Positions 37,247 through 50,044 of a DNA stretch of 64,000 nt are shown piece by piece. This DNA is from Coenobita brevimanus (lineage: Eukaryota > Arthropoda > Malacostraca > Decapoda > Coenobitidae): contig CM064713.1 in assembly GCA_032717465.1 (NCBI GenBank), forward strand, positions 11,501,916 to 11,565,915, in the 5' to 3' direction. The first letter of the stretch is position 1. The number at the start of each line of letters is the position of its first letter. A program made the translations under genes and the position numbers. Under the pieces are notes generated by a model. That model saw only the letters and a list, made by a program, of their open reading frames with translations, searched no databases and was not told the origin of the DNA.

Positions 37247-37308
37247 CTATCTATCTATCTATAGCCCGACGCCCTAATCCCGCAAAGGGTGGCCGCAGAC
37301 AAAACGCC
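37247..37308 (-). mobile_element. 62-bp, severely 5'-truncated RTE-like LINE B insertion
   Basis: A family-B 3' terminus, with tail TCTATCTATCTATC on the + strand, is flanked by a perfect 10-bp target duplication TTTTACAGTT (37237-37246 and 37309-37318). Confidence 0.88.
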
Positions 37309-37540
37309 TTTTACAGTTAAGAAAAAAAAAACTACAGAACCATCAGAGGTAAAAAGAGGAGGGTAGGATGATGAAGTAAAGTTGTTACAAAGGTTTTTGG
37401 AAATGTGCCACAAGGTGTGGGGATAATTTGAGTAAGATAATCAGAGCATTCAGTATGAATGAAAAAATTTTTAACAGAATTTCCAGGCAGAGATATAACA
37501 GAGATGAGATTCAAGGGTAGTTTTGCTCCGGTACCTTTTG

Positions 37541-37804
37541 AGTTACTTGAGAGGAGCATGTGGAGTGACGTGGAGGGACAGGCTGAAGAACGAAGAAGTG
37601 AAGGAACGTTGTGGGGTAGATGTGGATGTGGTTGAAAAGATTAAGAGAAATACACTGAGGTGGTTTGGACATGTGGAGAGAATGGAGAATGAAAGACTGA
37701 CTAAGAGGGTGTATGTAGGTGAGGTGGAGGGAGGGAGAGGGAGGGGTAGACCGAGGATGAGGTGGAGGGATGGAGTTGAGAGGTATATGAGGGAGGGGGG
37801 GTGA
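37541..37804 (+). pseudogene. RT C-terminal fragment of the nested RTE-like LINE
   Basis: About 88 codons are open from the insertion point to TGA at 37802-37804, covering the last conserved block of the family-B reverse transcriptase and its Gly/Arg-rich end. There is no catalytic domain. The copy is intact in frame, consistent with a recent insertion. Confidence 0.85.
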
Positions 37805-37913
37805 GTTGGGGGGAGGGGAGTCAAATGGTGGGTGACAGAGTGACTTGGAGGCGTTTTGTCCGCGGCCACCCTTTGCGGGAATAGGGCGTCGGGCTATAGA
37901 TAGATAGATAGAG
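37541..37913 (+). mobile_element. 373-bp 5'-truncated RTE-like LINE B insertion
   Basis: Encodes the RT C-terminus ([22 protein letters not shown]), then the 3' UTR and an ATAGATAGATAG tail. It is flanked by an 8-bp duplication ACCTTTTG (37533-37540 and 37914-37921). Confidence 0.9.
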
Positions 37914-38369
37914 ACCTTTTGTTGACCTTCTTCTTGTGGACAGTATTAGAAAAAGCTTAATTAAGCCAAGTTTTTTTCTTTCATTAACCACAGGATAAGA
38001 GAAAGGAATGTATGATTCCATGCCTGAGTGAATAACGTCCATACAGTAGTAAGCAAAATACACTTAGATGGCGCTCGTCCATGGAAGCAATATTCATTCC
38101 AGGAGAAATCAAAGAAATACTGCTCGAGGGCCTCTCAATCAGCATCTCCAAAGTGCCACAGCAGCTGCTACATGGGAGGGTGTACAGGTCTTACTGAAGC
38201 GATAGGTTAAGGTAATAAGGTTGCAGTCAGAGAAGGCCAATGGAGAGAAAAAATTAACAGAGTAAGCAGAAAGATTTGTTGCAGAGAGGTCTAGTAACTT
38301 GGAACTCTCTCCAAGGTGGTCAGGGATAAAGGTAGGGTGCTGTACAGCCTGCACTATGTCAAGGATTGA

Positions 38370-39010
38370 AAAGATGCAGGTTTGTTCACTGGTGTGTCAC
38401 AAGGATCAGTTCTGGTTCCAACTTTGTTCTTCATTTATATCAATGATTTCTTGTCTGCCACCCATAATCCAGTTCACTCATATGCAGATGATTCAATGAT
38501 TCACACTTCATTTACGCCTAAAAATCGATTAGTTTGGTAACTCTAACTCTCAACTCAGCGCAGAAATCATTTTAGTTCATGATTATCCAAGACAGCTAAA
38601 TAAGAACAAACGAACATTGTCTTATTTAACAGTAGAAGAATCAAATTTATCCGATTTACTAACAAACATGTATTGCCTGATTTTTTAAATAATACATTCA
38701 ATGCAACCAATATTCCTACCTCTAAAAAACTGAAATTCTCGGTGTTTCGGTTAACAATACTCTTAGCTGGACTTCTCATATTAGATAACTTGCTATAACC
38801 TCTTCAATAAATTAACTGTATAGAATCCGTAACTTCACTGACGAGCAGTTAGCTGTATACAAGAATCATTTGTGTTCTCAGCTCGAATTTTGATCACCTT
38901 TGTGGAGTGGATATGATGGGGTTCCATTAAAACAACTGGACACCATTCAGAATAAAGCTACAAGAGTAATATTAACCTAGCACTGACAAATGTATCTCCT
39001 CTCTTACAAG
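38370..39010 (+). mobile_element. Jockey-like LINE fragment, plus strand
   Basis: The + strand reads GVSQGSVLVPTLFFIYINDF and then HSYADDS (catalytic YADD near 38481-38492). After a stop it reads an RT C-terminal region (ILGVSVNNTLSWTSHI and LDTIQNKATRVI). It abuts the minus-strand LINE head-to-head. Confidence 0.8.
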
Positions 39011-39689
39011 ACGGAATATTGTAGAGCCATCTGATGTGGGAAGAAGAGTAATAAGTAGCTGCAGCAGAAAGGATGGGAAATATACGGAGTTAGAAGAGAA
39101 GACAAAGAAACATAAGTAGGAAATACTACATCAACTGAATGGATGATGGTCGCCACCTCCTACCATCACATCACTGCAGAAAATATGTTAAACAGTTGTT
39201 TATTATTTCCTTTGGTGCACTGATTTCTGTTCTGTTTGCTGTCACCAGAATTACTGAGCTAGTGAAGCTATGAAACGTGTAATGTAGGGCACAACACCAA
39301 CACTGAGTTATCTCAGAACTATGAAAGCAAAAGCAGATCGATGCACATCACTGGAAAGCACATGGAAGAATGTTAGATGTTACTTATATTTACTTTCTTA
39401 TAATTCGCCAACATATTGCTGAAAAAGTGCGAAACTTCAACTGAGATATCTAGTTATCTTTCAAAGCCACAGCGGATTAAAGTATATTGGTGGAAAGCAT
39501 TTGAAAAGGTAACATTTGTTATTTGAATGGGTTTCCTTAAAATTCGCCTCAAATTTCTGACAAATGAAGCACCAAGATGAGCCTCAAAATTAAATTTTCT
39601 CAGAAACTGTTAATGATACAGTGGATCAACATACATCGCTAAAATAGACTGACTGATTTAATACAATAAATAACTGGCAACGCAACTGT
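39011..39689. other. No gene recognised
   Basis: AT-rich spacer without supported features. Confidence 0.5.
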
Positions 39690-39905
39690 CAGGGTCATAA
39701 GCCACCGAACATCGAGGTATAAAACGTCAAGAGAGAAAAAGAGCAGGCAATAATCTTAAAATCAAAAAACAGTATAAAAACAAAAGCACATAAAAGCACA
39801 CTGAAATCATTAAAACACCAAACAAGCAATAAAAAAAAACACCGAGTACAAAATCTTCTGTAGCAGTCCAGATGCCACCACAAATCTGAGGGTTCCCCCT
39901 CCCAT

Positions 39906-40523
39906 TCAACAAGCCACCTCCCTAAGCACCGATGAAAGACGGTACGACCCATCACCAGCCTGGTGCTCAGAAAGGTATCGACTGTGTAAATCCCTAAGAC
40001 TGGGGCACTTCACCAGCAAGTGCTGAACAGTCAGGGGGACCAAGCAATCTTCACAGAATGGAGAGGGACAACCCTCCATTAAAAATCCGTTAGTGAACCG
40101 GACGTGGCCAATTCTCAACCGGCACAAAGCAGTCTCCCACCGGCAAGACAAGCTTCGGTAAGTGAAGGAGCCCGCCTCACAACAAATAAAATGCATCTTG
40201 TTAGGCCCCACCACATCGCAGCGGTCTTCCTAACAACGCCGAATCTGTTTAGCAACAAAGGGGTAGAAATCATATGCAGGCAGCTGATGCAGAGAAGGAT
40301 AACATCTCACAGATGTAGGAGGGTAAGCCGATGCTGCCTTAGCCAGCAGATCAGCCTGCTCATTCCCGGATACCCCCTTATGGGCAGGAACGCAAGAAAA
40401 ATCCTCACGACGGCCATGACGGCCAAGGAGATGAAGCCACTCTAAAACTAATATAACAGGTGGACGGGATGAATTAAAAGACTCCCGTGCAGACAGAGCA
40501 CTGTGGGAGTAACTGAAAATCAC
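39906..40523 (-). pseudogene. RNase H and C-terminal domain of I/Nimb-like LINE
   Basis: The first piece (40523-40230) ends an RNase H fold with CVPAHKGVSGNEQADLLAK, a variant of the usual W-P-G/S-H-x-G-x-x-GNE-x-AD signature. The second (40214-39906) has CRLRIGHVRFTNGFLM, CPSPFCEDC and VQHLLVKCPSL, the C-terminal Cys/His domain seen in decapod I/Nimb-type LINEs. They are in different frames, so the protein is not continuous. Confidence 0.85.
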
Positions 40524-41475
40524 AAAAGCAGACTGGGGGAGAGTATTAACGATTTGAAGAGCATATAAAATAGCAGTCAGTTTCGCTGTATATACTGAAA
40601 CATTACCAGGAAGACTACCGCCCCAACTGAAGGAAGGGAAGGCAACACCAAAGCCTACTCCGTATCAGTTCTAGATCCATCAGTACAGATAGGGACAGAG
40701 CCATCATGAGTAGAGCAATGTTCTGAAAAGAGAGAGAGGGACACCTGAGAGGGAAGTGAGCTCTTTTTACCAACAACGGACCTACAGAATTCACATGAAG
40801 GAGTAACCAGAAACCCACCCTCAGGATCCGTTGTGGACAAACTGTCAGTCTTGGAACAGAGAGGACCCTGTAACCAAAGGGCTTCAGGAAACTAGGACGA
40901 GTATTATAAACAGAAGATCAGAAATCCTGGGAGATCACAGCATGAAGAACTGAGTCCGAAAGGTGGTGAAGACAGTACCAACTCTTCATCATCAACGTCT
41001 GGCGATGTAAATCCAAAAGGAGGGCACCAGCATCCACCAACAAACTCGAGATTAGAGATGACCTGAATCCCCCAGTTGCCAGACGATTCAGTACACCAAA
41101 AGGATGCACAGAATCTAATATCCGGAGACGGGCATTTGTAGCAAAGGAGTAGATCTCACACCCATATTCAAGTTTAAAAACAATAAGAGACCTATACAAG
41201 AGGAGGAGGGTCTGACAGTCAGCACCTCAATAGGTATGGGTCAAAACCCTCAGAAGACTCAAGGCCTTAATACAAGCTGCCTTAATGTAACAAATATAAG
41301 GAATTCAAGTCCATCAAAAAGAAGACCCAGAAACCAAGTCACTTCCACACGGGGAATTTTCCGACCCTTGGGATAAAAACTAGGGTCTGGGCAAACCCCC
41401 TGAAGATGACAAAAACACATAGCCCCTGTGTTTGCAAAAGAAATCAGAAACCACAAGACTCAGCCCACAGAGAAC

Positions 41476-43490
41476 TTATATTGAGAGCCAGTTGCAATTC
41501 CTCTTTATTAGAGATTTTTTAGACGCAGTGATGGAAATTGAAAGGCCATCTACATATAGTAGGTCACATACACCATCTGGAAGTACACTGATGACACTGC
41601 TGACGGCCACATCAAAGAGAGTAACACTTAGGATACTCCCCTGTGGTACCCGATCTTCAATTGTGTGGCCATTAGAAAGAACTCCCCCCACTCGGATCCT
41701 TATAAAACTGTTTGATAAAAACGGCTGCATAAAAATAGGACAGCACCCATGAAGACCAAACTTATGAAGAGAAAGTAAAATGTCATGATGCCAGGCAGTA
41801 TCGTGTACCTTCTCTAAATCAAAGGAGACAGTGGCCTGGTGTTGGTTAGTGGAGAAAGCTTTACACACAGAAGATTCTAAGGACAGTTGGGCGTCACAGG
41901 TTGATCGCATTTTACGAAAATCATACTGGACAGGGAAAAAGGAGTCACCTCTCTCTAAGAACCACACAAGCCAACCACTGACCATCTTTTCCAAGACCTT
42001 ACACATACAGGAAATTGGAGAAATGGGCCTATAACTCGTCGCCTGTAGTTGGCCCTTATCTGGTTTGGGGATGTGGATAACTACAGAGATGCCCCAACAG
42101 GCCAGAAACTCACCAGTACACCAAATCTTATAAGCAATGACAACAAAAGCGAGAGGGACTCATCAGGCAGGTTACGTAAAAAGGAATATGGAATATAATC
42201 ACAGCAAGGAGAAGAATCATGGCACTGCGACAGAGCCGCCTGGAGTTCAGTAATAGAAAAGGGAACATTATAAAACCCACAGAAAATGCAAAACTGAGAT
42301 CACGAGACTCTTGGTGCCCACGGTGGCAAGTCGAAGGTGAATCTTCATCCAAATGTGACACACTGGCAAAATGATCAACAATCAACTGTGCAACAGCAAA
42401 AGGATCAGCCACAGTTCCACCTACTGCAGATAAAACTGGAGTGGAGAGAACTGTAAATTCTCCAGAAATTTTCCTTACCCGGTTCCACACCTGAGTGAGG
42501 GAAGTCCTTGAAATGATGAAGGAAACATAATCCTTCCAGGATGAATGCCTGGCCTTTTTTAAAACCCTCCTCAGATGAGCTCGCACCCTCTGACATGCCA
42601 CTAAACACTGAGGATCCCCACTGTGGCAACGAAGCTGAAAGAAGATGACTCTTTTGGCACTCACTACAGAACAGCGCTCAGGGTTCCACCAAGGAACTGG
42701 ACATGTAGGACACAGACCCCTTGTTCTTGGAATAGATAACAGGGCTGCTGAGTACAACACATCGGTGAAATAAGACACCGCCTCAGAATGGGCAATGGAA
42801 CTTAATTCCATGATAAGTGGCCAGCCAGCCTTATCAAGACACCAGCAAGAAGACGAGGCTGAGGTCCAACCTCAGCAACAGTTAAAAGTATTGGTCAATG
42901 GTCACTGCCATATAGGCCTGGTAACACATCCGAGCTAAAATCTAAAACAGCATCAGCCGAGCACAGGGACAAATCAACAGCAGTAGAGCCCCAGTCTGGC
43001 TATAGATATATCTCATCTCATTGGAATGAAAGTACCCAACTCCTCCTCCTCCACTAATGAAGCCAGCATAACACCCCGAGGGTTGGCTTCACTGTCACCC
43101 CATAGTGGATGATGACCATTCTAGGGCGAAGGAAGGCCATGAAGAAAGTGTTCCTTTTGACAGTAGCACTAGGGGGAAGAAAAGACTACAATCTGTATAA
43201 TGATGATTCAAAAACACATAGACAACAACAGCCTGCAGGGAAGTGGAAAGGTTTAGATGAGCAGATTGATCATCACGGCAAAGGAAAATTGCAGCACCTT
43301 TATGATGACCCTGACTTGGGACAGGATCAAAATAAAAGGCATGGTAACCAGAAGGACTGAAAGGAACAGCATCACCTACTGTGGTCTCGTTGATGCACAT
43401 GCATACTAGAGAAAATTGTGCAACAAGATGACAAAATTCCTCCCAGCTGGCACATAAGCCCGGACAATTGCACTGAACAATAGAATCCAT
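41476..43490 (-). pseudogene. Endonuclease-RT remnant of I/Nimb-like LINE
   Basis: Piece 43490-43095 is the endonuclease N-terminus (CNCPGLCASWEEF, VCMCINET). Piece 42811-42128 covers the endonuclease-RT linker (WWNPE-like PWWNPERC). Piece 42006-41476 is the RT palm with FSFDLEK-like VSFDLEKVHDTAW, PQGSILS and YVDG in place of YADD, so the second catalytic Asp is missing. The spacing fits one element about 5.8 kb long. Frame interruptions show it is inactive. Confidence 0.82.
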
Positions 43491-44086
43491 AGTGGAGGGA
43501 GGATCAGGATATGATGCGCGACTGTACAGCTCCTGACAAGCAAGCAGGCTTGGACTGATGCTTAAGAAGGCTCATACAAAGACTGCCCAGCACCAGGAAC
43601 CTTCACCATGTGCCGAGCATTCGAAGGCAAACACGAAGACAAAGAAGAAGAAAGTTTTACAACACTCCTCTCTGAGTCGGAAGAATAGGCTGCTTAGAAG
43701 GTGGCTTACAGGCCGCCCAGGGTGAAGTAGAGCAGCCAGTGCCACCACCAGACGTCCCAGAAGTAAAAGTAGAGTTCACAGGACCAGAACCCTGTGAGGA
43801 TGATATTCTAAGTGGCAGACCTGAAGTACCAATGGTCCGTGCAACACCATCCTCAGGTGGGGACCTGACCCTTGGGGAATCATCAACTTCAGCCTCCACC
43901 TGGTTACACCCAGGTCAGAGTGAAAAACAGAGAGGTCGACACAAGGGTCCACAACAGAGACCTTAGGTGGACGATCTTCAGGCTCAAAGGAATCTGAAGA
44001 ACTACGGTGATGTTTGCCAGGTACAAATGGAACTTCGGGCATGCTGGACAAGGCAGGACAAGGAGATGCGTCATCGTTGACAACCA

Positions 44087-45274
44087 TTACCACCGCGGGG
44101 TTGAGCAATCCCTCTGCCACCGAAGTGGAGGTAGAACAATCGGAGTTGAGGGTGGGCGAACCCCAATCTCACATGCAGTACTAACCTCGGGGACAGCATC
44201 CGGCAAGTCATCAGTTGGAGAAGTGGGAACTGGAATGGGTCGAGGCAACTTCAGAGACACTGAAAGGCACACAGGTGCTCCTGAAAGGACAGAAGAATAA
44301 ACAACCCCAGGCTGAAGGAAATGAGTCCGGGCCCTCCATTTTGCTTTAGCAAATAAAACCTTCTCATGTTTAAGAATGGTCAAAATCCCCTTCTCTAGAC
44401 AGCAGAAAGGACAGATTTGAGAAGATACTGCATGGGTGCATTCAAAGGGTCCTGGGCAGTTATCGATATAGCTTGGTTCACCGCAGGAGGCACCAGGAAC
44501 GCAAGTCAATGCACAGCGGCAAATGCAGCTAATATGTCCATACTCCTAACAGTGGAAACATCACTTTGGGGTTGGCATGTTTTGCTTCACAGGAAGTGAT
44601 TAGCCAAGTGCGTTTCACAGAAGTAGGCAACATTAACTTCTCAAATGTCAGGAACAAGGTCGGAGTCGGGGGCAAAAGCACCATCTATTTCTTTCGAAGG
44701 TGCTCAATGGTCACCACACCAGAAGATCACAGTTCCTCTAACAATCGTGCCTCTGAGTATTGGAGGAGGTCATGGGAAAAATTTACACCCTTACATTGGA
44801 TAAAAGTAGCATGAGGCACGCATGAAACATAAGCACCAAAAACGGATGTCAAAGCCAGTCACTAGGAGCTGTCTTTTGGGGAGGACACCCCAACAAGGTT
44901 GCTTCCATCCCTGTAGGAAGAGATTTTTGGTTCCCGACCACAAGCAGAAACAATGGCACAGTGCAAGTAAAAAATGTCAATAATACTGACCCATCCACAT
45001 ATGAATTCAGGAACAGATATTTTGCATAACAAACAGGTCCTGTTTCATTCAGGACCGACCCCAAAGCAGTACCAGCCTGACGGGAATGTCTCTCAATCCC
45101 AGGTGGATGCTGGAGCAAAGGAGGATAGTTCCCAGGTGCCTGATAAGGCTCCATAGTGGCACTAAGAGATGAAGTGTCTGCACAGCAAGGGACAGATGCA
45201 CGGTTATCGACAGAATGATTATTTAGCAAAGCCATATACAGCAAAATATACTTCATTCCCTCACCCTTCCACAC
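44087..45274 (-). pseudogene. ORF1 (gag-like) remnant of I/Nimb-like LINE
   Basis: The N-terminal piece 45274-44849 and C-terminal piece 44509-44087 belong to the ORF1 nucleic-acid-binding protein. Visible are a CPGPFECTHAVSSQICPFC cysteine/histidine block, the HEKVLFAKAKWRAR phrase and a Pro/Ser-rich tail. Between them (44848-44510) the frame is broken. The protein would package LINE RNA. Confidence 0.7.
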
Positions 45275-45739
45275 TTCACAGAGCCCAAGGAGAGGTCATA
45301 TGACAGGGATAACACCACCAGCGACCCCAGAGGTAGTGGGGAAATATATGCAGATAACCACCAGGGGAACTAGACATGGGTGACTTCATGACGATAGGAT
45401 CTAATTGAACCCTCAGTGCCCACTTGACCCTAGCCAACAAGTGACCAGCTGATTGACCTGGTTAAACCCAACCAGGTCACCCATCTAGCCAGAAGAAGTG
45501 ACAAAAGAGGTGTTTTACTAGCTGTACATAAGTGAAAACCTTATGGAAAACATCTGGGCGTGATCTGAGACTTTATATCAAAATTTGCTATCATGTTGCC
45601 AAAACATGCCCCAAAGTGTCTACTCCTCTAGCATTAGGTAGAATAGAATGTTTCTGTCAACTCGACCATCGTAGAACTAAAAGTGACAGTTTTGGTCCAA
45701 GCAAGCTCTTATATTTGCATTCCACTTATAAACTCTCCG

Positions 45740-48240
45740 GATGTCAGCATTTTTTATAACAGAACAGAGGAAGGAAAAACAATTGAATGGAAAAAAAAAA
45801 AAATCCATACACCAGATTAAAGCTGCCCTCCATTCATAAAAAATCTGTAACAGTTGGACCTGAACAGCCGTACGGTGAAGTTTGGGGGGAAAACACTCTG
45901 GGGACGCGAGTTCCAAAGAGATGCAGTTTGAGGAATAAATGAATTCTGATATGCAGAAGTTCGGCAATATGGCAGTGTGACAGTCCAGTCATGAGCCTTA
46001 CCAGATGCCCTTGCAGCATGGGGGACGGCATGGAGAGGGGGCACAATGGATGCAACTTTGTCTGAGCATTTGCCACAAAAGTACCTGTAAAGCAATGCAA
46101 GGAAAGCAATATCCCTTCTTAATTGAAGGGGAGGTAGTTCATTTGTAATAGTAGGGTTTTTAATAGTTCTAACAGCTTGGTTCTGAATTTTGTCAAGTTG
46201 TTTTATTGCAACCTCTCAACAGCCATTCGATAAGGGTGGGCAATGTTCCACCTGAGAGTGCACATGACTTTTGTAAATTGTAGCTAATTGCTCGTCATAG
46301 AAGAAGTTACGGACTCGATATGATATTTGAAGTTTATTTGAAACGGATTTAGCAAGTGATCTAACATGAGAGGCCCAGCTGAGGGCATTGATGAGTGAAA
46401 CACCGAAAACTTCAATACTTTTAGAAACAGGATTATTAGTAGCATAGAATATACGAATCAGACAATATCTGCTGTTAGTAAATTGTGTATATATGGTTTG
46501 CTATGCATTAAATGAGACTATATTATTTTCTCCCCATTCAGTGATTTTAGATAAGTCTTGTTTTTATGGATATTGCTGTCCTGAGTTGTAAGTTAGAGAT
46601 ATTAAGCTTTGTGAATGGGTGTTGAAGTGTAAACAAACTGTGAAGTGTTGAATCATCTGCATATGAATGGATGGGATCATGGGTGATAGATAAAAGACCA
46701 TTGATATAAAATAGGAATAAAGTTGGAGCCAGAACTGATCCTTGTGGTGCACCGTCATTAATCGAGTAGAAATTGGAATATACATCACCTACGTTTACTC
46801 TTATCTTTCTGTCACTGAGATAAGAGGAAATCAGAGGAACAAAAGATGATAGGCCATAGCAAGGGAGTTTCGATAGCAGGGAACTCTGTCAAAACCTTCA
46901 GAAATATCAAAGGATACTGCATGAGTTTCTTCATGTTCGTCAGTTGACTGATGGATTGCATGAGTCAGGAGATTGAGTACATCAACAGTGAATCTTTCGT
47001 GGCGAAAACCAAGCTATCTATCACTAATGAAACTTTTGGAGTCAAGATGTTTAAGTATGTGCTTATTAAAAACAGTCTCAAATACTCTCCCAAGATATAA
47101 TGTGATAACAGGTGGTTTGTAATCAGATGGGTCAGATGAATATCCTTTCGTCGGAATTGGGTGGATATTGGCTTCCTTCTAAGAATCAGGGAATGAAGAA
47201 GTACGTATGATTGTCTGAATAATTTACCTAGATTAGGAGCAAGTTCTGGGTAACACCTTTCCAAACCAACTGGATAAATTTCATCTGGACCTGGAGTTTT
47301 GTTGGCTGATAAATTGTCTAGGACGAATTTTATAAATATCAGTCTCTTAAGTGGAGCCATTTCGGGAGAGTCAGGTTCTAATAAAACGTTCTGACCGACT
47401 TCCTGTAAGGTAGAATTTCTGGTAAAACATACTGGCAAGGATATTCACTTTACCACTCGGGTAATATACTGTTACCATCAGAAGATTTTAGTGGGGGAAT
47501 GGGTGATGACTTATTAATGTTATTATTGAAACACTTGAAAGTTGACCAGAATATTCTATTGTTATTTGGATGTTTAATAATCTGGATGCTTGGTTGTGAA
47601 GAAGGTTTGATTTAGCGATATTTATTATTGCTTTTGCATGACTTCTAGCGTTTTTAAATTGGCTATGGGACTCGGATGTTTTTTATTTTATGTAAGAGTT
47701 ATATGCTATGGACATTTCGGTCATTGCTATGGCACAAATGCTGTCAAACCAGTCTCGAGAGTCCAATCTTTTAGTGAACTGTTGACTGGGTATGAGTAAT
47801 TGCATACTAGTTTCTATAAAGTTACTGGTGTGGGACTGGGTAAAATTGATGTCACTGGAGAAGAAAGACTGCCATGAAATATCAGCAAGATAATTTCTAA
47901 ATACTGTACATCCCAGTCTGCCCTATCATACAGCCATCTGGTCACTCTGACAGGTTCAGAATGGGAAGGTTTGGGGGAACGGACCAATGAGACTTTGATG
48001 AGATTGTGGTCGGAGGATCCAAGTGGTGACAGTACTTCTATCCTTTACTGATCTGGATTATTTCTCAGGAATAGGTCCAAGAGACAGGCATTATGGTCAG
48101 GATTATCTGGTATTCTGGTTAGTTGTTTTACCAGTTATGTGAAATTAAACGAGTCTGCAAACAGCTCGCATTCTAGACCAGTATCGTCAGACCTGGAAGA
48201 ATGCAATAACCATTCTACATTATGTACGTTAAAATAACCC
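45740..48240 (-). mobile_element. Jockey-like LINE, degraded
   Basis: Minus strand, in order: an endonuclease end (about 48240-47750; FNVHN, LSPLGSSDHNLI), RT fingers (47438-46965; SANKTPGPDEIYP), a palm with the HSYADDS equivalent readable across frames near 46650-46680, and a C-terminal block (46109-45755) with CRTSAYQNSFIPQTASLWNS. The 3' end shares its sequence with the fragment at 11303-11492. Confidence 0.85.
45755..47438 (-). pseudogene. Reverse transcriptase remnant of Jockey-like LINE
   Basis: Pieces 47438-46965, 46788-46564 and 46109-45755 are successive parts of one RT: fingers, the region around the catalytic loop, and the C-terminal tail (LWNSRPQSVFPPNFTV, LFRSNCYRFFMNGG). Shifts separate them. 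The tail is identical in type to that at 11481-11330, so both copies come from one subfamily. Confidence 0.82.
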
Positions 48241-48490
48241 CAAACGGTAACTTCAATGCTAAAGGTGAGGTTATGGTTAGTCAACTGCGTGGATATGGAG
48301 TCAAGTACGCCGGGTTCCGAAGAAGCACTGGGTTAGCGATAGATTACACAGAATATTTGGTAATATTTAGATTATTTATTATATATTTAACCCATTGGAT
48401 CCCAGGATTACTGGGCGAGGCAGGGCACTGGGTGGGTACTAAGCGTACCCCCCTCCGCCTATCGGCTCATAGTCCCGAAGCTCATAGGTC
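48241..48490. other. Spacer at the insertion site
   Basis: Short stretch between the LINE and the retrovirus-like element. No gene seen. Confidence 0.5.
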
Positions 48491-48494
48491 CCTA

Positions 48495-49035
48495 TATAGG
48501 ACTACATAATAGATAGATAGATAAATAGATAGATAGAGAGACAGATAGAAGCAGGAAGTCAAATGATGAGAAGGTGTTGTGTTTGCGAGAAGCGAGCAGC
48601 GCTAAACGCTTACACGGAGGAAAGCTGACGACAGCGGCCAGTAAGGAGATGATGCAGTTAGCTGTCAGCAGTCCTCTCGTGAGAAAGTTCTGTTGCCATG
48701 AGGAACATACGTGACACACACACCCTACTACACGAGATGTTAGGAAAGAGAGTTTAGAAGGAGACAAGCGACCCTAGAGAGAGGTCGAGACGGAGATTAG
48801 CCTTAGAACAGAGAGAGAGAGAGAGAGATAGCGAGACAGGGAGGTAGCTACCCAGGACTTATACTATTATACCTGTTTAATATTTCCAAGACAAATAAGA
48901 ATAGTCCCATACTATTCTTTACCTCTCCCGTCACTACATGACATCTGGTGGGGAAACTGCTACGAGATATAAAAGCCGCTCGACCACAAGTCTAAAATAT
49001 ACTTCTCTACAAGTAACTACAAAGTCTTTATGACA
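48495..49035 (+). repeat. 5' LTR (541 bp)
   Basis: Starts TATAGGACTACATAATAG and ends CTTTATGACA. It contains a TATAAAAG box at 48968-48975, which predicts transcription starting near 49000. It matches 57587-58125 except for G/A at two places (near 48890 and 48959) and an extra GA near 48580. Confidence 0.95.
48968..48975 (+). promoter_or_regulatory. TATA box of the 5' LTR
   Basis: TATAAAAG lies about 60 bp before the LTR end. The same box is present in the 3' LTR. Confidence 0.65.
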
Positions 49036-49037
49036 TT

Positions 49038-49052
49038 TGGTAGCAGCGAACG
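49038..49052 (+). promoter_or_regulatory. Primer binding site
   Basis: TGGTAGCAGCGAACG begins two bases after the LTR end, where a tRNA 3' end should anneal. The tRNA was not identified. Confidence 0.7.
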
Positions 49053-50044
49053 TATACGAACCTCGTCTACGAATCAACATTAAATTCCTACAAAATATCA
49101 AGATTGACAACAACCAACAATATCAGCTCCTGCCCCCTCCGTCTCCCAGATCATTACGCTGATGCAGAGGTCAAGAGATCACTCGACGCCTTGCAAGTAG
49201 CTTAACGACAAACCAGCAAATCTGCGGACATCGTCTCCGAATTAAAAGCAAATTTCTACAAAAGCAACCGAGACTACAAGGTTAGCTTCAGTTCTACAAA
49301 GTCTACAGCCATCTACAATCAACTACAGCCATCTACAATCAACTACAATTAACAACTCTACGTCGTCTGTATAATCTTCTACACGCACCTACAAGTAGCG
49401 GCAGTCTTCATCCCACAACGAATAAATCACTAGAGAAAAGGACAGAGAAAACTTCCACATAGAATAAAGGGAACAAACAAACGAAGAGTGAGACACGATT
49501 TACAACTCATCTTACTCACTCGTCTTCACTCAAGTTACTCATTGCTACTCATTCACTCACCACAGCTACCAGTGTGGGAAGCCGACGTCACCATGTGCTG
49601 AGATGACATCACAACGCGAGTCTGCCATGCCAAGCAACGTGTGACTGACACCAGGCACTTCTCACCCACTACTCATTACTCATTATTCACATAGCTCCTA
49701 CTCATATTCACTTATTTTCACAGTTAAGTTGGAAATTCGACGTTCTATGTTGAGGTTTGCCTGGGACAGCCGTTAACCACTACAAATACCAGGCCATGGA
49801 GTTTCCTGAGTAATATCGTCCATCAACACACCACTAGAATTATCAAGAGATCTTCAATCAAACCTGTATTTTCTTCCGAGATCGACTTTTGTATCGACAC
49901 ACCTCTACGATCTGTATCAAGTGGGTAAAATTATACTTGCTCATTTCTTCTCAGTGCTAAAATTAGCTATATTCAACTTATTTAATCATCTAGTTTGCTA
50001 GGACATAAATAAACAAGAGGCGTATTTCATAACATCATATCTTA
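49053..50044 (+). other. Leader between primer site and gag
   Basis: About 1 kb without a supported ORF, rich in CTACAA phrases. A possible splice donor CAA|GTGGGT at 49921 could serve the env message. A packaging signal would be expected here but cannot be recognised by eye. Confidence 0.4.

Larger units (their letters stand above)
35650..38354 (-). mobile_element. Jockey-like LINE, degraded, interrupted by two RTE-like insertions
   Basis: Minus strand, 5' to 3': an endonuclease C-terminal piece (38354-38139), the endonuclease-RT linker, an RT fingers block (37194-36892) with DGVRPIVFKSCASVLTPCLG and PKKSDYSQTSDYRPIALTS, poorly readable RT palm, and a C-terminal block (36286-35669). A 62-bp and a 373-bp RTE-like insertion split it at 37247 and 37541. 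Confidence 0.85.
39690..45480 (-). mobile_element. I/Nimb-like LINE with RNase H, nearly full length, degraded
   Basis: Minus strand, in order: ORF1 (45274-44087), endonuclease start (43490-43095), RT (42811-41476), spacer (41199-40918), RNase H (40523-40230) and a C-terminal Cys/His domain (40214-39906). An RNase H after RT is characteristic of I-superfamily LINEs. Frames are broken many times. The ends are estimated from the first and last readable blocks. Confidence 0.85.

Noticed and set aside
44974..45156. Plus-strand ORFs across 43109-45156
   Set aside because: Antisense shadows of the minus-strand I/Nimb-like LINE.
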